DNA from: Cherax quadricarinatus
Lineage: Eukaryota; Arthropoda; Malacostraca; Decapoda; Parastacidae
Length of the DNA: 64,000 nucleotides
NCBI RefSeq assembly: GCF_038502225.1
Contig: NC_091293.1
Coordinates: forward strand, 3,912,658 to 3,976,657
Direction: 5' to 3'
Part shown: positions 10,516 through 20,291 of the stretch, in pieces
How positions within the stretch are numbered: position 1 is the stretch's first letter
Layout of the letters: every line of letters begins with the position of its first letter
Position numbers and translations under genes: made by a program
The notes under the pieces: model-generated
The model's database searches: none
The model's input: only the letters and a program-made list of their open reading frames with translations
What the model was told of the DNA's origin: nothing

Positions 10516-11189
10516 ACTGAGGACCCTTTGCCAGTTGCGGAATCTATTGTGCCATTGGGGAGTTCCATGGGGTTGGATGCGAGTGGTGAGGATGTGGAAG
10601 ATTTGGTGGAGGACCACAACGAAAAGCTAACCACTGAAGAGCTGCAAGATCTTCAGCTGGAACAGCAACAGACTGCAGCTCAGCATGTTGCTTCAGAGGA
10701 GGAGAGAGAAGGATGGACAAAGGTGCCTTCTTCTGAGATTAGGGAGATTTGTGCATTGTGGAGTAGGATGGAAAGATCTGTGGAGAAACATCACCCTGAC
10801 AAAGCTGTTGCAAGCCATGTCGACAACATGTATAATGATAAAGTCTTGTCCCATTTTAGGGAAATTTTAAAGAGACGCCAGAAACAGAGCTCTCTGGACA
10901 AGTATTTAGTGCCACAGGTGTACAGTGATTCCCACGCTGGTCCTAGTGGCATTAACCCTTAAACTGTCCAAACGTAGATCTACGTTCACGTGCGGGGGGC
11001 TCCAAACGTAGATCTATGTTTTTTACATGCTTTCAAATGGGGAAAAATAAAGGTCGGAGCGTTACGCACGTGAACGCAGATCCACATTTGGACAGTTTAA
11101 GGGTTAAAAAACAAAGAAGGGAAGTAACCCCAGAAAAGGACTTGGTACTTGAAGTCTTGATGGAAGGGGATTCTCCTTCCAAACAGTAA
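10516..11189 (+). pseudogene. Tigger/pogo-like transposase, C-terminal end, split by a MITE
   Basis: After the array the frame reads DPLPVAESIVPLGSSMGL, EDVEDLVEDHNEKLTTEELQ, EVPSS-type VPSSEIREICALWSRM, EKHHPDKAVASHVDNMYND and SHFREILKRRQKQSSLDKYL. This is the C-terminal tail typical of Tigger/TIGD1-like (pogo, IS630-Tc1-mariner) transposases. The catalytic DDE domain and DNA-binding domains are absent. The frame stops at 10959-10961 on a TAA supplied by the MITE at 10956-11103. On the far side, from 11108, the same frame resumes with KKQRREVTPEKDLVLEVLM and ends at a natural stop at 11187-11189. The lysine- and acid-rich ending fits the family. 11190-11355 is probably its 3' UTR. Confidence 0.85.
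10952..11107. mobile_element. piggyBac-like MITE with TTAA target duplication
   Basis: The 148-bp body (10956-11103) starts CCCTTAAACTGTCCAAACG and ends with the inverted complement ...GGACAGTTTAAGGG. The terminal inverted repeats are about 38 bp (42 with the TTAA) with few mismatches, all beyond the first 17 bases. It is flanked by TTAA at 10952-10955 and 11104-11107. TTAA duplication and CCC...GGG termini are the piggyBac hallmark. There is no coding capacity. A second internal CAAACGTAGATCTA block repeats part of the left terminus. Confidence 0.9.
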
Positions 11190-11349
11190 TTAATCCAACC
11201 TCTCCCCTCCTCCAGTCTTCCATACACTAAATAACAATACACTAAGAAGAATTGCTATTAAAGGTAAGTGTTATGTTGTTAATGTTTCATTCTCCATGTC
11301 TCATTGTTTTCTGTGTATGTACATCTATATTTCATGTAAAAAATTATTT

Positions 11350-11355
<6 letters not shown>
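11190..11355 (+). other. Probable 3' UTR of the Tigger-like element
   Basis: No gene is seen. The AT-rich sequence lies between the transposase stop and (TG)n and looks like an element 3' UTR. No terminal inverted repeat was found, so the element's end is not defined. Confidence 0.4.

Positions 11356-11398
<43 letters not shown>
11356..11398 (+). repeat. (TG)n, tail of the CR1-CA copy B
   Basis: TG dinucleotides end at GTACTCACCTAGTTGAGG, the 3' terminal motif of the LINE that follows. Confidence 0.9.
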
Positions 11399-11401
<3 letters not shown>

Positions 11402-11464
11402 CACCTAGTTGAGGTTGCAGGGGTCGAGTCCAAGCTCCTAGCCCCGCCTCTTCACTGGTCGCTA

Positions 11465-12474
11465 CTAGGTCACTCTCCCTGGACCGTGAGCTTTATCATA
11501 CCTCTGCTTAAAGCTATGTATGGATCCTGCCTCCACTACATCGCTTTCCAAACTGTTCCACTTCCTGACTACTTTGTGGCTGAAGAAATACTTCCTAACA
11601 TCCCTGTGATTCATCTGTGTCTTCAACTTCCAACTGTGTCCCCTTGTTGCTGTGTCCCATCTCTGGAACATCCTGTCTTTGTCAACCTTGTCAATTCCTC
11701 TCAGTATTTTGTATGTTGTTATCATGTCCCCCCAATCTCTCCTGTCCTCCAGTGTCGTCAGGTTGATTTCTCTTAACCTCTCCTCGTAGGACATACCTCT
11801 TAGCTCTGGGACTAGTCTTGTTGCAAACCTTTGCACTTTCTCTAGTTTCTTTACGTGCTTGGCTAGGTGTGGGTTCCGAATTGGTGCCGCATACTCCAAT
11901 ATGGGCCTAACTTACACGGTGTACAGGGTCCTGAACGATTCCTTATTAAGATGTCGGAATGCTGTTCTGAGGTTTGCTAGGCGCCCATATGCTACAGCAG
12001 TTATTTGGTTGATCAAAACTTCAGGAGATGTGCCTGGTGTTATACTCACCTCAAGATCTTTTTCCTTGAGTGAGGGTTGAACTCCAAGAGCCAATTGCTG
12101 GACCAGGTCTGCAACTTGTCCAAATCCATTTGTAGTTCTGCCTGGTCTTCGATCGAATGAATTCTTCTCATCAACTTCACGTCATCTGCAAACGGGGACA
12201 CCTCAGAGTCTATTCCTTCCGTCATGTAGTTCAAAAATACCAGAAATAGCACTGGTCCTAGAACTGACCTCTGTGGGACCCCGCTGGTCACAGGTGCCCA
12301 CTCTGACACCTCGCCACGTTCCATGACTTGCTGCTGTCTTCCTGACAAGTATTCCCTGATCCATTGTGGTGCCTTCCCTGTTATCCCTGCTTGGTCCTCC
12401 AGTTTTTGCACTAACCTTTTGTGTGGAACTGTGTCAAACGCCTTCTGCAGTCCAAGAAAATGCAATCGGCCCAC
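11465..12474 (-). pseudogene. CR1-CA copy B: RT motifs A-C and C-terminal region, broken
   Basis: Three frames cover it. 12474-12046 has KAFDTVPHKRLVQKL (motif A, with the usual first Asp lost in FLGLQKAFD), SGVPQRSVLGP (motif B, Gly to Arg) and FADDVKLMRR (motif C). After LLEFNP about 26 codons present in other copies are missing (near 12076). The frame then resumes as SLKEKDLEVSITPGTSPE and meets a stop at 11912. 11899-11465 carries the thumb and the terminal region KYFFSHKVVRKWNSLESDVV to the stop. The enzyme is not functional. Confidence 0.85.
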
Positions 12475-13919
12475 CCCTCTCTCTTTTGTCTTACTGCTGT
12501 CTCCAGTAGGTTTGTGACACAGGATTTCATGTCCTTGAAACCATGTTGGCTGCTGTTGATGAGATCATTCCTTTCTAGGTATTCCACCACTCTTCTCCTG
12601 ATAATCTTCTCCATGACTTTGCATACTATACATGTCAGTGACTCTAGTCTGTAGTTTAGTGCGTCATGTCTGTCTCCTTTTTTAAAGATTGGGGCTACAT
12701 TTGTTGTCTTCCATGCCTCAGGCAATCTCCCTGTTTCGATAGATATATTGAATATTGTTGTTAGGGGTACACATAGCATCTCTGGTCCCTCTCTCAGGAC
12801 CCATGGAGAGATGTTATCTGGCCCCAGTGCCTTTGAGATATCTACCTCACTCAGAAGCCTCTTAACTTCTTCCTCAGTTGTGTGTACTTTGTCCAACACT
12901 TGGTGGTGTGCCCCACCTCTCCGTCTTTCTGGAGCCCCTTCTGCCTCCTCTGTGATCACTTCTTTGAATCTCTTGTTGAGTTCCTCACATACTTCAGGGT
13001 CATTTCTTGTTGTCTCTCCTCCTTCCTTCCTTAGCCTGATTACCTGGTCCTTGACTGTTGTTTTCCTCCTGATGTGGCTGTATAACAGTTTCGGGTCAGA
13101 TTTGGCTTTCGTTGCTATGTCGTTCTCATATTGTCGTTGGGCCTCCCTTCTTATCTGTGTATATTCATTTCTGGCTCTACGACTGCTCTCCTTATTCTCC
13201 TGGGTCCTTTGCTTTCTATATTTCTTCCATTCCCTAGCACACTTGGTTTTTGCCTCCCTGCACCTTTGGGTGAACCATGGTCTCATCCTGGCTTTTTCAT
13301 TATTCCTGTTACCCTTGTGTACAAACCTCTTCTCAGCCTCCTTGCACATTGCTGCTACATATTCCATCATCTCATTAACTGGCTTCCCTGCCAGTTCTCT
13401 GTCCCATTGAACCCCATTCAGGAAGTTCCTCATTCCCGTGTAGTCCACTTTCTTGTAGTTTAACTTCATTCGTCCTGGCCTTCCTGCTTCCCCCTCCACT
13501 TGTAGCTCTACTGTGTATTTGAAGCTTAAAACCACATGATCGCTGGCCCCAAGGGGTCTTTCATATGTGATGTCCTCAACATCTGCACTACTCAAGGTGA
13601 ATACTAAGTCCAGTCTTGCTGGTTCATCCTCTCCTCTCTCTCTTGTAGTGTCCCTTACGTGTTGGTACATGAAGTTTTCGAGTACCACCTCCATCATCTT
13701 AGCCCTCCATGTACCTTGGCCCCCATGTGACTCCAAGTTCTCCCAATCAACCTCCTTGTGGTTAAAGTCACCCATGATCAGGAGCTTTTCCCTGCATGCA
13801 TGAGCTCTTCTGGCTACTGCAGCCAGTGTGTCAACCATCACTCTATTGCTCTCATCATATTCTTGCCTTGGCCTCCTGCTGTTCTGTGGTGGGTTATACA
13901 ACACTGCAATTAGCACCAT
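12411..13919 (-). pseudogene. CR1-CA ORF2: APE endonuclease C-terminal half plus RT N-terminal half
   Basis: A 502-residue frame, the longest for this family here. The endonuclease part shows YNPPQNSRRPRQEYDE, LLIMGDFNHKEVDWEN (the Asp/Asn pair of the phosphodiesterase fold) and GASDHVVLSF (the terminal Asp-His). A basic linker (PWFTQRCREAKTKCAREW) follows. The RT begins at about residue 330 with EEVKRLLSEVDISKALGPDN, then KTTNVAPIFKKGDR, then LINSSQHGF. The frame leaves the family sequence near 12460, where a shift precedes motif A. The encoded activities would be target-site nicking and cDNA synthesis. Confidence 0.85.
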
Positions 13920-14000
13920 GGGACCTCCAGAGTGAAGGGTTCCTGCTGTGTAATTGCTTGTTTCTCCACTGTCTCCTCTCTCCAGCTCACCAAAATTCTA

Positions 14001-14576
14001 TCAGTTTTTGATCAGCAGTGCCACTCCTCCACCCCCCTGTTCCCTCTGTCTTTCCTCAGGATTTGGTATCCCATTGGAAAGATGGCATCTGTTATCAAAC
14101 ATGTAAGCTTGGTTTCTGTGAGAGCTATGATGTCTGGTGATGCCTCTTTGACTCTTCTGTGCCACTCCCCCCCACTTATTTGTTATTCCATCAGTGTTTG
14201 TGTACCATACCTTCAGTTTCCTTTCCAACACTGTGGTCTGGGGGACCTGTGAGGGTGGGAGACCTGGTAGCATACTGTGGGATTCTATAGCTGGGTGTTG
14301 GGTGGAATCTGTGAGTGTGGATTGTAGTTTGTGTTGGGATGGTATGATAGGTTGTGGGGTTCTGAGGATAGTTCTGTGTGTGCTTGCCCTTGCTGCTCTG
14401 TCCTGCTCTGACTGACCTCTGCTGGTTCCATCCTTGTCTCCTGTCCTAGCTCCTTTCGCTTTTTTGTCCTCTCCCTCTGCTGTCGTTCTGTTTGTGTTCT
14501 GTATCTGTCTAGGAACACCCTCTTGTACTCTTCTGAGTATTTCATCTGTGGTTTCTCTTGGAGGATCCTGTTCCAC
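14001..14576 (-). pseudogene. CR1-CA ORF2 N-terminal part (start of APE endonuclease)
   Basis: A 191-residue frame contains TTVLERKLKVWYTNTDGITN (start of the endonuclease, YTNTDG for the usual N-x-D-G) and ends GGGGVALLIKN (the RGGGVAL strand of the fold). Between them the typical DIIALTET segment is in another frame, so a compensating pair of frameshifts lies at about 14170-14060. It overlaps the ORF1 frame by about 290 bases. Confidence 0.7.
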
Positions 14577-14944
14577 ACTGTTTCTGTCCTGAGAATCAGC
14601 TTGATCGGTCGTTTTCTCCCCTTCAAGTTCTTCCCTATTCTTTGAAAATTTACAATCTCGTCCTTGTCTTCTTCAGCTATTTCCGTGATGATGTTCACAA
14701 TCTCCTTTCTTTCTGCCTGTTGTCTTTCAGTGTGTGTCCTTTCCTCTCTCTCCTGAAGCCCATGGATAAACACTGGTTTTGCCCTTTCCTCCTCCCATTG
14801 CCTCTCCCACTGTAACTCTGGTTTCTGTCTGTACATGGTCATTTTTTCCCTTGTTTTTTTCCAGTGGCTCTTGGTAGCATGGTTGTGCCTCCGCATTTGG
14901 CCTATCGCCCTCTCCATCTGCACCCAGCTGCTCTCCCCTTTCAC
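14285..14944 (-). pseudogene. CR1-CA ORF1, central and C-terminal part
   Basis: A 219-residue frame that is highly charged. After a basic stretch (KKTREKMTMYRQKPELQ) comes AKPVFIHGLQEREERTH and later GRKRPIKLILRTETVWNRIL, two segments resembling the two RNP-like strands of an RRM-type ORF1. A basic tail follows (RYRTQTERQQRERTKKRKEL), then Gln/Pro/His-rich sequence. I infer an RNA-binding ORF1 protein. No zinc knuckle or esterase motif is visible. The start is uncertain because the coiled-coil piece (15188-14997) ends in a stop upstream. Confidence 0.6.
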
Positions 14945-14996
14945 TCCTTGGCCCTTCTTGGCCGGCTAATATGACCTTAGCATAATTCATATCTCC

Positions 14997-15188
14997 TTAT
15001 TTCCTGTTCGGCCTCTCAGCTTCATATGCTGTGTCTTCTCTGGTCAATGCCCATGTAACTTGCTTCAGCCTGTTTACCTCATCTTCTAGGGTCCTTATCC
15101 TGGCTACTGCAGTTTTGACTTGTGCCTCCCAATTCTTCTTCTCCTTCTCCATCCTCTTTTCTAATTTCACAGGAAGCTCAGTCTCCAT
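14997..15188 (-). pseudogene. CR1-CA ORF1 N-terminal coiled-coil fragment, copy B
   Basis: 63 residues from METELPVKLEKRMEKE to PNRK, then a stop at about 14997. It is the counterpart of 121-312, with few differences. The stop is shared with that copy, which argues that it predates the duplication. Confidence 0.55.
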
Positions 15189-15386
15189 TTTTTTCAGAAA
15201 GCTCTCCTAATTTTCTCTCCCACTCTTGTTCCATCCTTTTCCACTGCCCCTCCATCCACTCTTCCCTACCAGAACCATTCTCATCTGATCCCTGGTTCCT
15301 TCGAGTCCCCACCATTTTTTTTTTTATTTTTATTTTTTCCCTTTTCTTCCTTTTTTTCTTTCTTTTTTTTCTTTTTTTTTTTTTTT

Positions 15387-15387
15387 G

Positions 15388-15451
<64 letters not shown>

Positions 15452-16050
15452 GAGAGAGAGGGAGAGAGAAAGAGAGAGAAGGGAAAGGTAGAAGGAAAGA
15501 GAGATGGGGAGAGTGAGAAGGGAAAAGGGGGGAGAGAGAGAGTGAGAGAGAGGGAAAGAGAAAGGAAAGGTAGGAGAGAGGGGGAGAGTAAGAAGGGAAA
15601 AGGGGGTAGAGAGATCAAGAGAGAAAGAGAGAGAGAGAGAGAGGAGAGAGGGGAGAGAGAGAGGGCTCAAATAGAGAGAGGAGAGAGGGGAAGAGACAGA
15701 GGAAAAGAGGGAGAGAGGGAGGAGATGGAAGAGAGAGACAGGAGAGAAAGGATAGGGGGAGAGAGAGGAGAGGAGTGGAGAAAGAGTGGAGAGAGAGAGA
15801 TGGGAAATGGGAGAGGGGAGAGATAATGAGAGGGGTAGAGCTGTTAGAGTAGGAGAGATGTTAGAGTGGTGAAATGTTAGAGGGGAGAGATGTGAGAGGG
15901 AGAGCTGGGAGAGGGGAGAGAGAGAGAGATAGGTAAAGAGAGAGATAGGTAGAGACATAGGTAGAGAGAGAGAGATAGGTAGAGAGAGATAGGTAGTGAG
16001 AAAGATAGAGAGAGAGAGAGAGATAGGTAGAGGTAGAAAGAGAAATAGGT

Positions 16051-16108
<58 letters not shown>

Positions 16109-16110
16109 GG
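15387..16110 (+). repeat. (GA)n / GATAGGTA-type polypurine tract of copy B
   Basis: Counterpart of 490-1190 with longer pure (GA)n runs at 15393-15448 and 16055-16098. It is preceded by a T-rich run (15315-15386). The long frames across it are compositional. Confidence 0.85.
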
Positions 16111-16227
16111 AATAGTGGATAGTGGAATGTTAGAGGGAGGGTTATCAGCTCATTTAACAGGAAGGTGTGAAATCCTGTGTATGTGTGTGTGTACTACAGC
16201 TTTTACAAGTGCCTGACCGCTTGTTCC

Positions 16228-16262
<35 letters not shown>

Positions 16263-17151
16263 GCCCCCACTTCTAAGTATTCATTCTAAAACTTACCAAT
16301 AGTAATTCTAACACTTATCAATTCTACTTATAAAATACAGAAAGTAACTAGGTTGTAAAATTTAGCTTGTCTCAGCTTCTAGGAGTGTCTGACATTACCC
16401 CTCGGTAGACTGCTCTACTCCTCGCACGCTCGTCAACACTATCTTCACCTTACCTATGCTATTTCTACTCTAATTCTGGTAATAGCTTGCAGGAGTGAGT
16501 GACCAGTATCTAACAGTGATGCAAGACCAGAATCCAGAACCTGACAACATGTAACCACAATAGGTGAGCAATACTTGCGCTGGCAGCGGCGCAGTGACAG
16601 GTTGCCAGATGCTGATGACGTAGTCGGCGTACATAGGCCTTCTACCACTATTTGGAAAATCCTTCACCAGTGATGTTTATAACCATATATGCTAATACAT
16701 CCTGTGTTCCTCAAGTGATTTCACTTTTCACTTATGATAGAATACACTTCACATTTGGTGTTACACTTTATATGTATAATGTCGCACAACTGTTGTGACG
16801 TCACTGCTTCAGCAGGCCCACTCCTGCCACCTTCCCTTGTTATATATTTTATTTTTTCTTTCTCCTTTTGCTTATTAACTTTTTCACTCTCACTGTATGG
16901 TGCCCCACATTTCACTTGTTAACCAGTCTCTCGTAATTCTTGAACACCCGCTTCCACACTCACTTTGATCTTTGAAATATTAATGATTTCAGGCTTCCTC
17001 TCGACTTTTTTTAACTAATAACTTTGGTTATCACTCGTATTATTGTTCACTGACATTGTCACTACCACTGATTACTCCTAGCAGTTACTGCACACCTTAA
17101 AAACACTAAGGTTCTCGGAGCCTTGTGCCCCCACGTCTGCGTGACTGTGTG

Positions 17152-17166
17152 GTGTGTGTGTGCGTA

Positions 17167-17209
<43 letters not shown>

Positions 17210-17290
17210 ATGTATGTGTGTGTGTGTGTGTTTGCGTGTGTGTGTGTTTGTGTGTGTGTGTACGTGTGTGTGTGTGTACGTGTGTGTGTG
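17152..17290 (+). repeat. Imperfect (TG)n tract
   Basis: TG dinucleotides with TA, CG and TT interruptions that suggest age. It abuts the leader end at the same point as the (TG)n at 2223-2286. Confidence 0.85.
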
Positions 17291-17720
17291 GGGGGAGGTT
17301 GTATGTTTGGTTGTGGCTGGGTGATGGTATTCGTGTGTACGGGTGAGAGTGTGGGTGTGTGTTTTGTGTGAGTGTTGAGTGTGTGCAGTGTACTCACCTA
17401 CATTTGGTTGCAGAGGGGCAAGAGAGGTAGAGTGGTCGGTAGGTGGGTGGGGATAGAGGTGTGAGGGGGGAATGTCTGAATGGGTAGAGTGGAGGACTCT
17501 GGTGGGCCAGAGTAGGAGTTTGGGAGGGGAGACCCTTGAGAGTGGGAAACCTTGAGGGGGGGGGAGACTGCGAGGGACTTATGTGTGCCCAGAAATAATC
17601 CTCCTCACTTACTGTGCTTCACCCTTCTGTGTATCAATATACTAACATACTAATAGTAATACTAATAATAATGATAATACTAATAATACTAATACTCAGC
17701 TTCTACAAGCCTGAAGTACG

Positions 17721-17767
<47 letters not shown>

Positions 17768-18555
17768 CTATGAGTCCTTCATATACCTACGTATGTACGA
17801 CATGTGTACTACACATGTACCCAATCACTTGGTTCACACTATGCACTGTCTCTGTGTGCTTAAAATTACTCTCAGTTCTATAGTCCTACTTGGCCTTCAC
17901 CTTCTCCTGTGCATGTACACATCCTACCAAGGACATCAATCTTCATTGCTCCTACCAGTTTTATCTTCGTTCTAAATACTAAGTGCTGTATGTGTGATAT
18001 TCACTCCAGAGCAGGGTTTGTGACCCCCAGCTACCAGCTATTGCAGAGCCGGCTCTATCTCTCAACATGCACCTTTTACCAGAAACGTAGGGTGTTTTGT
18101 ACAACACACCTGGCAGAGGTGTTGTCTGAACCTGCTGCTGCAGCTGTACGATGACTCTCGCTGCTCCTTGCCCTGGTTTCACCTTTGTTCTTCTCATCAA
18201 TTATTCTATTCTCATTACCCGTTTGAATCCTTATTTACCACACTTGTCACTTGTCATATGCTATATTACGTATGATGATAAGAGTAACAACCTACTGTGA
18301 GGAAACACTTTTAGACTTAGTTCTCAACTGCTCCTCTCCTACTGCACTATACACTTGACACTTTAACACTATAATCTGAATTTTTCTCTTCTGTGATCAC
18401 TTATATTTCCCTTATGCGGGGTTTGAATGATTATATGCACTTTAAGATTTGTACACGCCTGTTTTCCGAGCTCTATCCCCTCCGAGGCCGTCAGAAAAAC
18501 TCAACTTTGATGGAGCTCAAACACGCGTAAATTCTTCAACCGTGTCTGTGTATAT
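17291..18555. other. Unassigned non-coding stretch with small microsatellites
   Basis: No gene is seen. It contains a weak relic of a CR1-CA 3' end at 17391-17415 (TACTCACCTACATTTGGTTG), a TAA/TAATAC-type microsatellite at 17640-17697 and (TG)n at 17725-17766. The rest (17770-18555) is unique-looking sequence in which I recognise nothing. Confidence 0.6.
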
Positions 18556-19384
18556 ACTCACCTAATTGTGGTTGCAGGGGTCGATTCATAGCTTCTGGCC
18601 CTGCCTCTTCACGTCCCTCTACTGGGTCACTCTCCCTGCACCATGAACTAAATTTATCATACCTCTTCTTAAAGCTATGAATGGATCCTACCTCCACTAC
18701 ATCGCTTCCCAAACTATTCCACTTCCTGACTACTCTGTGCCTAAAGAAATACTTCCTAACATCCCTGTTATTCTTCTGTGTCTTCAACTTCCAGCTGTGT
18801 CCCCTTGTTGCTGTGTCCAATCTCTGGAACATCCTGTCTTTGTCCACCTTGTCAATTCCTCTCAGTATTTTATGTATCCTTATCATGTCCCCCTTATCTC
18901 TCCTATCCTCTAGTGTCGTCAGGTCGATTTCCCTAAACCTCTCCTTGTAGGACATACCCCTTAGCACTTTCTCCAGCTTCTTTATGTGCTTGGCTAGATG
19001 TGGGTTCCAAACTGGTGCTGCATACTCCAATATGGGCCTAACATACACAGTGTACAGTGTCCTGAACGATTCCTTATTTAGATGTCGGAATGCTGTTCTG
19101 AGGTTTGCTAGGCGCCCATATGCTGCAGCAGTTATTTGGTTGATGTGCGCTTCAGGAGATGTGCCTGGTGTTATATTCACCCCATGATCTTTTTCCTTGA
19201 GTGAGGTTTGTAGTCTCTGTCCCCCTAGACTGTACTCCATCTGTGGTCTTCTTTGCTTTTCCCCAATCTTCATGACTTTGCACTTGGGGTTGAACTTCAG
19301 GAGCCAATTGCTGGACCTGGCTTGCAGCCTGTCCAGATCCCTTTGTAGTTCTTCCTGGTCCTCGTCCGATTGGATTCTTCTGGT
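18556..19384 (-). mobile_element. CR1-CA LINE copy C, 5'-truncated
   Basis: The 3' end is at 18556 (TATACTCACCTAATTGTGG). The body encodes the ORF2 C-terminus: MKIGEKQRRPQMEYSLGG, PILEYAAPVWNPHLAKHIKK, KYFFRHRVVRKWNSLGSDVV. About 15 codons normally after LEKV (QRFATRLVPEL) are deleted at about 18965. The 5' end at about 19384 meets the tail motif of the next copy. Confidence 0.85.
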
Positions 19385-20277
<893 letters not shown>

Positions 20278-20291
20278 GTGTGTGTGTGTGT

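Larger units (their letters stand above)
11399..17151 (-). mobile_element. CR1-CA LINE copy B, the most complete copy (about 5.75 kb if the leader is included)
   Basis: In sense (minus) order: leader 17151-16130, CT-rich tract 16110-15387, ORF1 about 15188-14285, ORF2 endonuclease and reverse transcriptase about 14576-11465, 3' end at 11399 with (CA)n. The leader and start of ORF1 duplicate 1-2226. If the leader is not part of the element, the element begins at about 15390. The copy is disabled by a frameshift at RT motif A, a deletion of about 80 bases near 12076 and a stop at 11912. Its organisation (ORF1 with coiled coil, APE endonuclease, RT, microsatellite tail, frequent 5' truncation of sister copies) fits the CR1 clade. 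Confidence 0.8.

Noticed and set aside
12411..13919. A host gene encoding an endonuclease/reverse transcriptase
   Set aside because: Repeated many times in the window with truncations and microsatellite tails, so it is a retrotransposon.
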